Assembly (NCBI GenBank): GCA_040880525.1
Contig: JBBDIG010000011.1
Coordinates: 1 to 45,196 of the forward strand
Direction: 5' to 3'
Origin: Bacteroidia bacterium
GTDB lineage: Bacteria > Bacteroidota > Bacteroidia > CAILMK01 > JBBDIG01
Length of the DNA: 45,196 nt
A program made the translations under genes and the position numbers. Below, one piece after another: positions 19,034 through 27,868 of this stretch. Position 1 is the stretch's first letter. Every line of letters starts with the position of its first letter. The notes below the pieces were generated by a model that saw only the letters and a program-made list of their open reading frames with translations, was not told where the DNA came from and ran no database searches.

Positions 19034-19109
19034 TGTTGGGTAAGGGATTTAAGAAGAACGGAGAGGTTCCCCGGCTCCTTATATCAATTTCTTTTCCAAA
19101 AGCGGGTTA

Positions 19110-19856
19110 TCACTCTCCCCTTCCGGATATTCCACTCATTTCTCTTAACGCTCCCTGGGGCAGGACGAACTCGGGATCAACTGCGAGCGCGCGAAGGAAA
19201 AATTCACGCGCTTTTTCCATCTCCTGCCGCTGGCCGAAATAGAAGCCCCGGAGGTTGAGAGCTGCCGCTTTTAGGGGTACCTCCTGGCTGTGGTTCTGGC
19301 CCACCGGCACGGTTACAGAATCGGTTTCTATTCCGGGGTGGGCAAACAAACTGTCAATAGATGTTCTGGCTCCTTCAAAATCATCATCAGAGATTTGTGC
19401 GATAGCGATACGATAGAGATATTGGGCATTTCCTGACAGGCGGTACAATTCCCGGAAGATGTTCAGTGCTTCATCGTTTTCTCCCATAAAAGTATTTGCC
19501 ATGGCTGCGATCTCCAGCATTTCCAGGTTTTCCGGTTCTTTCTCCAATGCTTCATCCGTTACAGCCAGGGCAGCTTGGTATTTCCCATTTCCAAAGTACA
19601 GGGTTGCGAGGGTATCGCTATAATCCACATATTGTGAATCAATGAGCATCAGATTCTGAAGAGCGTAAATAGCCGTGTTCCCATCACCATATTCCATGCT
19701 TTTTCTATAAACGGTTTTAAGCCGTTCTACCTCTTCATTTTTTAGCCGCTCATATACTTCCTCAGCATGTTTGCCGGTTTCTTCATTTTGCTGACAGGAT
19801 GACAACAGAGAGGCCATCAACATCAGAAATGACGCGCAGTAAATATTTAAATTCAT
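19110..19856 (-). CDS. TPR-containing lipoprotein
   Basis: 248 residues. The lipoprotein signal (YCASFLMLMASLLSSC) places the lipid-bearing cysteine at about residue 21. The rest is helical with tetratricopeptide-like repeats: AIYALQNLMLIDSQYVDY, LATLYFGNGKYQAALAVTDEAL, ENLEMLEIAAMANTFMG and a late segment where KAREFFLRALAVDPEFV is a good TPR helix pair. It is probably a periplasmic or outer-membrane scaffold. Sitting in a minus-strand run with a lytic transglycosylase, it could assist wall or envelope assembly, but that is inference. The ATG at 19856 is 47 bases after the biotinyl-protein gene. Confidence 0.85.
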   Translation of the reverse strand: MNLNIYCASFLMLMASLLSSCQQNEETGKHAEEVYERLKNEEVERLKTVYRKSMEYGDGNTAIYALQNLMLIDSQYVDYSDTLATLYFGNGKYQAALAVTDEALEKEPENLEMLEIAAMANTFMGENDEALNIFRELYRLSGNAQYLYRIAIAQISDDDFEGARTSIDSLFAHPGIETDSVTVPVGQNHSQEVPLKAAALNLRGFYFGQRQEMEKAREFFLRALAVDPEFVLPQGALREMSGISGRGE

Positions 19857-19903
19857 GATTTTGATTTGGTTTGATGAGCGATGAAATGCCGTGCTGAAAT
19901 ATG

Positions 19904-20404
19904 TTATTCAAAAAGCAAAAGCGATTGGTTCTTTTCCACCGCCTGTCCCTGGCTCACTTCGATTTTTTTTACTTTTCCTGCGGCAGGACTTTTAAGAACG
20001 TTCTCCATTTTCATTGCTTCAAGGATCATCAGCGGAGTATCCTTCTGTACCTCTTCGCCAACTTCCACCAGCACCTTCAGCACGAGGCCGGGCATTGGAG
20101 CTTTAATTTCGTCCACGCCAGAATCGGCCAGGCTGCTCAGCCCAAGTTTTTCCAGCAACAGATCATAACGGTCTTTCAACTCAATGCTATACCGGTTTCC
20201 ATTCACCTCCGCCCCAAAGGTTTTGGTATTTTGCCTCTCAACAATTCCTACTCTGAAGGACTTCCCTTTATATAATACATGAAGCCGGTTCTCACTTATG
20301 GAATGGATGTCAATTTTTAGTTCCCGGCCATCCAGGCTCAGTTCTCCGTTTTCAACTTCTATTTGAAATGTTTTTTTATTATTTACTTTAACCTCGTAAG
20401 CCAC
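19904..20404 (-). CDS. Biotinyl-domain carrier protein (acyl-CoA carboxylase type)
   Basis: 166 residues. The C-terminal 70 residues form a biotinyl domain (IKAPMPGLVLKVLVEVGEEV ... PLMILEAMKMEN) with the biotinylated lysine in EAMKMEN at about residue 132 and the second half KSPAAGKVKKIEVSQGQAV. The first 95 residues are a beta-rich segment seen in Bacteroidota carrier subunits of acetyl- or propionyl-CoA carboxylase-type enzymes. The frame starts with GTG at 20404, and no ATG is available. No biotin carboxylase or carboxyltransferase gene is in the window, so its partners must be encoded elsewhere. It leads a minus-strand run with the TPR lipoprotein, transglycosylase and uvrA. Confidence 0.9.
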   Translation of the reverse strand: MAYEVKVNNKKTFQIEVENGELSLDGRELKIDIHSISENRLHVLYKGKSFRVGIVERQNTKTFGAEVNGNRYSIELKDRYDLLLEKLGLSSLADSGVDEIKAPMPGLVLKVLVEVGEEVQKDTPLMILEAMKMENVLKSPAAGKVKKIEVSQGQAVEKNQSLLLFE

Positions 20405-20530
20405 TTGTAAATTTTTTTACAGAATTTAATTTTAGCGTGGGCGAAAATACCATTTGAAACGTTAATTATCCGAAATTGCACCTCCCGCAAAGCACCGGCT
20501 TCAGGTGAACCAAAGCCTGCATATTTGTTG

Positions 20531-20538
20531 TATCTTTG
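20531..20538 (+). promoter_or_regulatory. Putative -7 promoter element TATCTTTG for the CHU_C protein
   Basis: TATCTTTG matches TAnnTTTG and lies 21 bases before the ATG at 20560, giving a short leader of about 15 bases. A -33 TTTG is not clear at the expected spacing. Confidence 0.5.
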
Positions 20539-20559
20539 AGAAAGTTGTATTAGCACATC

Positions 20560-22944
20560 ATGAAAAAAATCGTATTATATATTTTCCTGTTTCTATTGTC
20601 ATCCCAAGGGATAAAGGCGTCTCATATTGTAGGAGGTGATTTTAGTCTTCAGCACCAGGGAGGAGATCAATATCTGCTGACCCTGAAAGTTTTCCGGGAC
20701 TGCCAGAATGGAGTTCCACCATTCAATGAACCGCTTTATGTAGGGATGTTTGAGAAAGGCACCAACATCATGGTCAAAAGCTACCGGTTCAATAATATTA
20801 AAAGTAATGACACCCTGATTTTTGTGGGAGATAACTGCATAAACATTCCCGATGGCTGCACGCACATTGGGCTGTATCAGCAGGTGATCAATCTCAGCCC
20901 TTCTGAATTTAACAGTGCCAGAGGCTATTACTTTAGCTGGGAGCGCTGTTGCCGGAACGTTATCATCAAAAATATTGAGATAGGAGATGATCCCCAGGGA
21001 GAAGTAGGAATGGCCTTCTATATGGAGATCCCTCCCCTCAGCATCCAGAACTCAACCCCGGTTTTCAATCGCGATCCCCTTACGTTATTGTGCGTTGGCA
21101 ACCCATTCACCTTCAATTATAATGTGACAGATGCGGACGGTGATTCACTGGTTTATTCGCTCGTAGAACCTTTGAAAGGAACGCTAACACAAATGAATCC
21201 CAATGATCCTAACAGTCCCGATTATCCCATTATCAATCCGGGACCTTACCATAAGGCTGATTGGAGAAAGGGATACCATCTAGGGTTCATCATTGACGGA
21301 GACCCAACGCTTTCTATTCACCCCCGCACCGGAGAGTTGAATATTACGCCAACCCGCCAGGGCGTTTATGTAGTGTCAATTCTTGTTGAAGAATACCGGA
21401 ATGGGGTGAAAATAGGCGAAGTAAGGCGCGAGCTTCAGTTTACGATAAGTACCTGCAACCAAAACACCGCACCTGAAATTTCAGAAAACATTCAGAACGA
21501 AGTTTATACAATAGCTGCAACTGACAAACTGTGCCTGCCGATATCCGCAACAGATGCTGATCCAAATGATTCGCTGTTTTTGACTTTTGAAGGTGATGTA
21601 TTTCCCGGAGGAAGTATTTCTGCACCTTTTGCCACGATGAGTAACGCGCGAGGTTTCAGGTCGGTTTCAACCGAATTCTGCTGGCAAACCGTTTGTGCCC
21701 ATGCCTCCGAAGTGGATACCTATGAGATAGTCGTGAGGGTTACGGACAATGGATGCCCTATTGCCAAAACTTCTGTGGCCAGATTCCAGATCGTAGTGCT
21801 GCCACCACCCACCATAGATCCTCCGGCAATGGTTTGTTTTGACAGGGAAGGCCCTGATGCCCTTACCGTAAGGTGGGGACGATTTGATTCCACGGACCAT
21901 TTCAGGGAATTTGTATTGGTAAAAGAATTCCCTGACGGAACCACGGAATCGTTTACGTTTACCAATCCTGCAAATACTTCCTATTATGACAATGAAGCGT
22001 TTGATAACAAGACAGTAGATTATTGCTATTACATGTACGGGATCAATATCTGCGGAAAAGTGGGCGATACCAGTTACCGGCTTTGCACCAGCATAAACAG
22101 AGATTCTGTCCCGGATCCTACTCACGTGGTAACAGCTACCGTTACGGAAGAAGAGGCTGTAAAAGTAATTTGGGAAGAAGCAGTTGAACCGGATTTTTAC
22201 GGTTATAAACTCTTCAGAAAAGAGAATTCTCCGGATTCCCAATACGAGCAAATTGCTTTTATTACTAACAGAGACCAATTGTCCCACGAGGATCGCTCAG
22301 TTAATGTACATACTTCATCCTACTGCTACAGTGTGACAGTATTAGACCAGTGTGGCTATGAAAGCGATACCAGCAATCGTGGATGCAATGTGGTACTGTC
22401 CGGTACTTCATTCCCTTTTGAGCACTCCCTGCAATGGACATCGTACGACCAGTGGGATCATGGGGTTAAAAAATATGAGCTGATGAGGCGCGATCCGGTA
22501 ATTCCCTATTCTGTAATCAGCTCCGGCAGCGAGTCAGCCTTTTCATACCTCGACCAGAATTTGAATGAAGATGAAGGAGCATATTGGTACAAGATCGTTG
22601 CGCATGAAGAAGATGGCAACTCAAGCCGGAACGCCACCAGTGAGTCCAACGAGGTTTTTCTCTTTCAGCCGCCATTGCTCTATGTTCCTAATGCATTTAC
22701 TCCCAATGACGATGATATCAATGATGATTGGGGTATTAAGCCTGTTTTTGTGAAATCTTATGAGATCAAAGTCTACAATCGCTGGGGCCAGTTGGTTTAT
22801 GAGTCTCAGAACAAACGGGCGCAGTGGAAGGGCGATTACAGAAGAACAGCCGCCTTTCATGGAGTTTATGTCTACCTCATTACCTATACCGGCTGGGATG
22901 ACAGCATCCATTACCGCAAAGGAACCGTAACGGTCTACGATTAA
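20560..22944 (+). CDS. Secreted CHU_C-domain surface protein (ASHIVGG type)
   Basis: 794 residues. The signal peptide (MKKIVLYIFLFLLSSQGIKA) is followed at once by SHIVGGDFSLQHQGGDQYLL, the hallmark start of a Bacteroidota surface-protein family. A first region of about 290 residues is followed by cadherin-like/Ig-like strands (ISATDADPNDSLFL, VRVTDNGCPIAKTS), fibronectin-III-like modules (VRWGRFDSTDHF, VIWEEAVEPDFYGYKLFRK) and the C-terminal CHU_C domain (YVPNAFTPNDDD, YNRWGQLVY, KGTVTVYD end). Type IX secretion to the surface is expected; role unknown, probably adhesion or gliding-related matrix. The last four bases overlap the end of the convergent PAP2-like gene. Confidence 0.9.
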   Translation: MKKIVLYIFLFLLSSQGIKASHIVGGDFSLQHQGGDQYLLTLKVFRDCQNGVPPFNEPLYVGMFEKGTNIMVKSYRFNNIKSNDTLIFVGDNCINIPDGCTHIGLYQQVINLSPSEFNSARGYYFSWERCCRNVIIKNIEIGDDPQGEVGMAFYMEIPPLSIQNSTPVFNRDPLTLLCVGNPFTFNYNVTDADGDSLVYSLVEPLKGTLTQMNPNDPNSPDYPIINPGPYHKADWRKGYHLGFIIDGDPTLSIHPRTGELNITPTRQGVYVVSILVEEYRNGVKIGEVRRELQFTISTCNQNTAPEISENIQNEVYTIAATDKLCLPISATDADPNDSLFLTFEGDVFPGGSISAPFATMSNARGFRSVSTEFCWQTVCAHASEVDTYEIVVRVTDNGCPIAKTSVARFQIVVLPPPTIDPPAMVCFDREGPDALTVRWGRFDSTDHFREFVLVKEFPDGTTESFTFTNPANTSYYDNEAFDNKTVDYCYYMYGINICGKVGDTSYRLCTSINRDSVPDPTHVVTATVTEEEAVKVIWEEAVEPDFYGYKLFRKENSPDSQYEQIAFITNRDQLSHEDRSVNVHTSSYCYSVTVLDQCGYESDTSNRGCNVVLSGTSFPFEHSLQWTSYDQWDHGVKKYELMRRDPVIPYSVISSGSESAFSYLDQNLNEDEGAYWYKIVAHEEDGNSSRNATSESNEVFLFQPPLLYVPNAFTPNDDDINDDWGIKPVFVKSYEIKVYNRWGQLVYESQNKRAQWKGDYRRTAAFHGVYVYLITYTGWDDSIHYRKGTVTVYD

Positions 22945-23576
22945 TATCCGGCTATTTTCAGTCCTATAAAAACCGGAACCAAACCTGCCATGAAACCGGC
23001 AGCAATTTCCGGAAGGGTATGCGCTTTAAGTATTAGTCTCACTCTCATAACCAAAAGCGCCAGCAGCCCTGCTCCGAGCCACAACTTCCAGTAAAGCGAT
23101 TCCTCAAACCAGCCGGAGAACATCAGGATTCCCATTATTCCCCCGACCGAGAATGTATGCATACTGGCCTTCAGCTTCAGATTCAAAACCATCAGCACAA
23201 AAAGGGAGACGGTGGCCGAAAATATAAGCGCAACAAGAAGAATGGGCAGTGCCAGCCAAAAAGCCACCAAGCCACCTGCAATATAAATTAAGAGAGTGAT
23301 AATATAAGGAATGGTCCTTTGCTCCTGATTCCTGAGCATTATGTCCCGCTTCATGGCGAGGACAAAAATGATCGGCAACACCGTCATTCCCAGGATCAGC
23401 AGCAGAATCTCAGTACGATGGTGGAGAATTGGCAGAACAACTTCATTTCTGCCGGCTCCCACTAAAAGAGCGAAGGCATAAAAAGGAAAAAGAACAGGAT
23501 GAAAAATTATAGAGAAAATGAGGGCAAATGTTCTGGATGTGCTGACGTGATCTACCCCGGATAATACTGGTTTCAT
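22941..23576 (-). CDS. PAP2-like integral membrane protein with degenerate phosphatase motifs
   Basis: 211 residues, about six hydrophobic helices. Two places recall the PAP2 (phosphatidic acid phosphatase) core. KASMHTFSVGGIMG sits where the family has its serine-glycine-histidine motif, and RLILKAHTLPEIAAGFMAG sits where a second histidine motif should be. The usual arginine and aspartate residues are altered, so catalysis is doubtful. It sits 12 bases downstream of rpoN on the same strand and probably shares its transcript. Its 3' end overlaps the convergent CHU_C gene by four bases. Function in lipid metabolism is plausible but unproven. Confidence 0.65.
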   Translation of the reverse strand: MKPVLSGVDHVSTSRTFALIFSIIFHPVLFPFYAFALLVGAGRNEVVLPILHHRTEILLLILGMTVLPIIFVLAMKRDIMLRNQEQRTIPYIITLLIYIAGGLVAFWLALPILLVALIFSATVSLFVLMVLNLKLKASMHTFSVGGIMGILMFSGWFEESLYWKLWLGAGLLALLVMRVRLILKAHTLPEIAAGFMAGLVPVFIGLKIAGY

Positions 23577-23588
23577 GCTTTCGGGAAA

Positions 23589-25112
23589 CTACAATTCCTT
23601 CCGGAGACGCGCCACCGGAATGTTGAGTTGCTCACGGTATTTGGCAACAGTCCTCCGGGCGATGTTATATCCCTTGTCATTGAGCATATTTGTCAGCTTC
23701 TCATCCGTCAGTGGCCGGTTCTTGTCTTCAGCTTCAATAAACCGCTGGAGCACCTCTTTCACCTCCTTGTTGGAAACTTCGATTCCCTCATCAGTTTGAA
23801 TTCCCTCTGAGAAGAACTCTTTGAGCGAGTATAGTCCAAAATCCGTCTGAACATATTTGCTGTTCACCACACGTGATACAGTTGATATGTCCATGTCAAT
23901 ACGATCAGCAACATCCTTCAGGATCATCGGGTTCAGCTTCATAATATCGCCACTGAGGAAGAAATCCCGCTGAAGTGCCACAATGGTGCGCATGGTCATG
24001 AGCAGTGTATTCTGCCGTTGTTTTATGGCTTCAATAAACCACTTGGCGTTATCAAGCCTCTGCTTAATAAACTGCACCTGTTTCTTCAGCTTTACGTTTT
24101 TCTCCTTCTCTTCTTTATTGCTTTTCTGGTATCCCAGCAGCGTTTCCTGGTATTGGCGGTTTACGCGCATCTCAGGGGCATTCTTGGAATTAAGTGTAAC
24201 CCTCAGTTCATCGTCCACCTCGGTCACCATGAAATCAGGATTGTTGTACTGTCCCTTTATATTGATCTGGCCTTCTCCAGGTTTGGGATTAAGATGCGTA
24301 ATAATATCCACGACCTCACGCAGTTTATCCCGGTCTATTTTCAGAGACTTCATTAGTTTCTGGTAATGCTTCTTCGCCAGCGCATCCATGTGGTCTTCTA
24401 TCACCCGAATGGCGAGGTGTACATTCTCATTGCTCTGATCCTTGTGCCGGAGCTGGATCAACAGGCATTCCTGAAGGCTTCTGGCACCCATGCCATAAGG
24501 TTCAAAATTCTGAAGGCGCTTCAGAATTTCCTCCAGTTCCTCTTCATTCGTTTGCAAATCACTCATGAATGCCAGATCATAAACGATATTCCTCAGCGGC
24601 CTGCGCAGGTATCCATCTTCATCGAGCATTCCTACCAGATGCATTGCCAACTCCCGCTTCCGGTCTTCCAAATTCAGAGAGCCCAATTGCTCATACAGGT
24701 TATCGTAGATCGTGCGATAGTTGGCCACCGGAATCTCACGGTCCTCTTCATTAGGATCGCGGGGTGTATAATTGTAGCTGTAGTCATCATCATCCGAGAC
24801 GTAATCGGAGATATCAATTTCTGCACTGTCATCCATCGTTTCAAATTCCTCCTGGGTCACCTCATATTCATCCTCCTGATCTGATTTCTCAGCCCTTTCC
24901 TCACGTTCTGCGCTTTCATCTCTAGGCTCGCCATCGTTGTCTCCGGAATCATCCTTCCCCTCCTTTTCCATTTCCAGGGCCGGATTTTGAGTCAGCTCTT
25001 CATCCACACGCTTCTCGAGTTCAGCAGTAGTCAGTTGTAATAACTGAATAAACTGAATCTGCTGCGGAGACAGCTTCTGCATTAATTTTTGATTGAGCCC
25101 TTGTTTAAGCAT
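23589..25112 (-). CDS. rpoN: RNA polymerase sigma-54 factor
   Basis: About 507 residues from the ATG at 25112; an upstream TTG two codons earlier is less likely. Region I (LKQGLNQKLMQKLSPQQIQF) binds activator and core and contains the glutamine-rich start typical of sigma-54. A long acidic region II follows (about residues 55-120). The core-binding region and the DNA-binding helix-turn-helix with the RpoN box ARRTVAKYRE close to the C-terminus (RLRKEL end) are intact. It directs transcription from -24/-12 promoters with enhancer-binding ATPases, none of which is encoded here. asnS is divergent 82 bases away, an adjacency I recall from other Bacteroidota. Confidence 0.97.
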   Translation of the reverse strand: MLKQGLNQKLMQKLSPQQIQFIQLLQLTTAELEKRVDEELTQNPALEMEKEGKDDSGDNDGEPRDESAEREERAEKSDQEDEYEVTQEEFETMDDSAEIDISDYVSDDDDYSYNYTPRDPNEEDREIPVANYRTIYDNLYEQLGSLNLEDRKRELAMHLVGMLDEDGYLRRPLRNIVYDLAFMSDLQTNEEELEEILKRLQNFEPYGMGARSLQECLLIQLRHKDQSNENVHLAIRVIEDHMDALAKKHYQKLMKSLKIDRDKLREVVDIITHLNPKPGEGQINIKGQYNNPDFMVTEVDDELRVTLNSKNAPEMRVNRQYQETLLGYQKSNKEEKEKNVKLKKQVQFIKQRLDNAKWFIEAIKQRQNTLLMTMRTIVALQRDFFLSGDIMKLNPMILKDVADRIDMDISTVSRVVNSKYVQTDFGLYSLKEFFSEGIQTDEGIEVSNKEVKEVLQRFIEAEDKNRPLTDEKLTNMLNDKGYNIARRTVAKYREQLNIPVARLRKEL

Positions 25113-25200
25113 TTGCAACTAAAATTTTAATGAATTTCGCACCCTCTTTAAACGATTGAAATTTGTGTTTTAACAGCATTTTAATAAAAAAAGTTAGGGA

Positions 25201-26739
25201 ATGAAGCTATTGACCAAAGACACTGTCAGCCTTTCAGATTTGAAGCATCATAAAGAAAAATTGGTCGCTGTCAATGGCTGGGTTTTCAATAAACGTAGCG
25301 GCAAAGAGAATGTTTTTTTACTAATCCGTGATGGAAGTGGATTTGCGCAATGTGTAATTAATTCTGACAAAGTTGGCAATTCTCAATTTGATACGGCAAA
25401 AAGACTTGGGATTGAAAGCGCCATCCATGTGAAAGCAACAGTCGTGGAAGACGAACGCCAGGTTGGTGGATATGAATTGCAGGCTTCGGAACTCAAAGTT
25501 TATCATGAAGCTGAAGAGTATCCCATTGCCAAAAAAGAACATGGCCCTGATTTCCTGCTGGACAACCGGCACCTTTGGCTTCGAAGCAGACGGCAATGGG
25601 CCATTATGCGGGTTCGCAACACGATTATCTTTGCTATTCACCGGTTTTTTCAGAAAAACGGTTTTGTTGAAATGGATGCGCCCATTTTTACCGGCAATGC
25701 CTGTGAAGGCACCAGCACCTTGTTTGAAACTGATTTCTTCGAGACACCGGCTTATCTCTCACAATCCGGGCAGCTCTACGGAGAGGCGATGGCTTTTGCG
25801 ATGGGCAAGATCTACACTTTCGGGCCTACCTTCAGGGCTGAGAAAAGCAAGACGCGCAGGCATCTTTCAGAGTTCTGGATGATAGAGCCGGAAATGGCCT
25901 TCTACAATCTTGAAATGACAATGGACCTCATCCAGGAATTCGTGCATTTCCTTGTGAAAACAGTGCTGGAAGAATGCCGGTTTGAGCTGGAACAACTGGA
26001 AAGAGATACGGCTCCCCTTGAGAAGGTGCTACAGGATTTTCCGCGCATCAGCTATGATGATGCTGTGAAGATCATCAAAGGCGAAAAAGATGTGGAAGGC
26101 AGAAATGCCATTCAATTGCTGAAGGGAGACCTGGAATCAGTAAAAATCAAGATCGGGGAATTAAGAGAAGACATTGCTGAACGGGAAGCCAGCCTCAAAA
26201 AGGGTGGAATGAAGAAGGGCGCCATTGCATTTAACGAGCAGAAAATAGTGACGCTGAAGCTTGAGGTCAAAGAGCTGGAAGAGCGGGAGCGCAACATTCC
26301 GCAGTGGCTCCAATCGGCCAGCGACTTCGTGTATGGAGGTGATTTTGGCGGCAGCGATGAAACTGTCCTGACGCGGCTTTTTGATACCCCGGTGATGGTA
26401 TACAACTGGCCCAAAGCGGTCAAAGCCTTTTATATGAAAGGTAGTGATGAAAATCCGGCACTGGTAAAAGGTGTGGACGTGTTGGCTCCGGAAGGCTATG
26501 GAGAAATAATTGGCGGTGGAGAGCGCGAAACAGATAAGGATATACTAATCGAAGCCATCAACCATCATGCGCTGCCAATGTCAGCATTTGAATGGTACCT
26601 CGACCTCCGTAGATATGGTTCTGTTCCTCATGCCGGTTTCGGGCTGGGGCTGGAACGCATGGTAAGCTGGATCTGCAAGCTGACGCATTTGCGTGAAAGC
26701 ATCCCGTTCCCTCGGATGATGGGCCGCTTAATGCCCTGA
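25201..26739 (+). CDS. asnS: Asparaginyl-tRNA synthetase (Bacteroidota type with coiled-coil insertion)
   Basis: 512 residues. It charges tRNA-Asn. The N-terminal OB-fold anticodon-binding domain (about residues 18-105, VAVNGWVFNKRSG, VFLLIRDGSG) is followed by the class II catalytic core with motif 2 (RAEKSKTRRHLSEFWMIEPE) and motif 3 (GFGLGLERMVSWICKL) and the usual PFPRMMGRLMP end. Between motifs 2 and 3, about residues 280-375, lies a charged helical insertion (KGDLESVKIKIGELREDIAE ... LKLEVKELEERERN) that would form a coiled coil. Bacteroidota AsnS proteins often carry it, and E. coli AsnS lacks it. The start ATG at 25201 is preceded by an A-rich stretch. Confidence 0.96.
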   Translation: MKLLTKDTVSLSDLKHHKEKLVAVNGWVFNKRSGKENVFLLIRDGSGFAQCVINSDKVGNSQFDTAKRLGIESAIHVKATVVEDERQVGGYELQASELKVYHEAEEYPIAKKEHGPDFLLDNRHLWLRSRRQWAIMRVRNTIIFAIHRFFQKNGFVEMDAPIFTGNACEGTSTLFETDFFETPAYLSQSGQLYGEAMAFAMGKIYTFGPTFRAEKSKTRRHLSEFWMIEPEMAFYNLEMTMDLIQEFVHFLVKTVLEECRFELEQLERDTAPLEKVLQDFPRISYDDAVKIIKGEKDVEGRNAIQLLKGDLESVKIKIGELREDIAEREASLKKGGMKKGAIAFNEQKIVTLKLEVKELEERERNIPQWLQSASDFVYGGDFGGSDETVLTRLFDTPVMVYNWPKAVKAFYMKGSDENPALVKGVDVLAPEGYGEIIGGGERETDKDILIEAINHHALPMSAFEWYLDLRRYGSVPHAGFGLGLERMVSWICKLTHLRESIPFPRMMGRLMP

Positions 26740-26826
26740 TGCTTTTTCATATAGCTTAATCTATTGCAATTCTTTCCCGGACCTGAAAAGTAGCTTCCGG
26801 CATTTTCCCGACTTTTGCCGGCCAAT

Positions 26827-27855
26827 ATGGAATTACAAAACGAGCAGACAGAAGAGGTTAAACACCTGCTGAAAAACGCAAAGCGGATATTCATTACATC
26901 GCACGCCAATCCTGATGGCGATGCTCTCGGGTCATCCCTCGCGCTCTATCATTGTTTCAGAAAATTAGGCAAGGAGGTAATGGTCGCTTCTCCAAATGAG
27001 TGGGGTGATTATCTGAACTGGCTTCCGGGATGCACAGAAATTCGTAATTACGAAAAACAGAAAGCAGAGGTTGTGGATTTCCTCAAGGAGACGGAAGTGA
27101 TCTTCTGCCTGGATTTTAACAACCTGTCAAGGATCAATGAGATCGGCCATCACGTTCGCATTTCAAAAGCAAAGAAAATTCTGATTGACCACCACCTTGA
27201 ACCGCAGCACTTTGAGGATTATGCTTTTTGGGATCCAAAGGCAAGCTCTACTGCCGAACTGGTGTATGAATTTATCACCGCCATTGAAGGCCCGGAGGCT
27301 ATTGATGTGACACCCGGCACCTGCATTTATACCGGAATAATGACCGATACAGGCTCATTCAAATTTCCAACAACCACGGCTAAGGTTCACCATATTATAG
27401 CGCGATTGATTGACCTGGGGGTTAATAATTCAGAGATTCACCAACGCATTTATGACACCTACTCGCTGAACCGGCTGCGGCTGCTTGGCACCGCGCTAAA
27501 GGACCGGATGGTGGTGCTGCCGGAATACCGCACTGCCTACATTACGATTGATCAGATGGACTATGAGACTTACGACCTGAAAACCGGAGATACCGAGGGA
27601 CTGGTCAATTTTCCGCTCATGCTGCAGGATGTGGTCTTCTCAGTTTTATTGAAAGACAAAGGCGATATTATCAAGATGTCGTTCCGGAGCAAAGGCGATT
27701 TTCCGGCTGATGAAATAGCAAGGAAATACTTTGGGGGCGGGGGCCATCGAAATGCCGCTGGGGGCCGCCTGCACGAGACGTTGGACAAGACCGTTGACAA
27801 GCTCGTTTCCCTGCTTCCGCAATACAAAACCCGCTTGTTGCAGGAAGTCCTTTAA
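26827..27855 (+). CDS. DHH/DHHA1 phosphoesterase, NrnA-like (oligoribonuclease / pAp phosphatase)
   Basis: About 342 residues from the ATG at 26827; a TTG four codons earlier is the only longer option. The DHH domain has TSHANPDGDALGSSLAL, a FCLDFNNLSRI aspartate motif, the LIDHHLEP motif that names the family and TGIMTDTGSFKF, all metal-binding. The C-terminal DHHA1 domain carries the substrate motif KYFGGGGHRNAAGGRL. NrnA-type enzymes degrade nanoRNAs and dephosphorylate pAp; related family members cleave c-di-AMP or pApA, so the exact substrate is open. It follows asnS at a gap of 87 bases and converges on the MbnP-like gene. Confidence 0.92.
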   Translation: MELQNEQTEEVKHLLKNAKRIFITSHANPDGDALGSSLALYHCFRKLGKEVMVASPNEWGDYLNWLPGCTEIRNYEKQKAEVVDFLKETEVIFCLDFNNLSRINEIGHHVRISKAKKILIDHHLEPQHFEDYAFWDPKASSTAELVYEFITAIEGPEAIDVTPGTCIYTGIMTDTGSFKFPTTTAKVHHIIARLIDLGVNNSEIHQRIYDTYSLNRLRLLGTALKDRMVVLPEYRTAYITIDQMDYETYDLKTGDTEGLVNFPLMLQDVVFSVLLKDKGDIIKMSFRSKGDFPADEIARKYFGGGGHRNAAGGRLHETLDKTVDKLVSLLPQYKTRLLQEVL

Positions 27856-27868
27856 AATACGGCAATCT

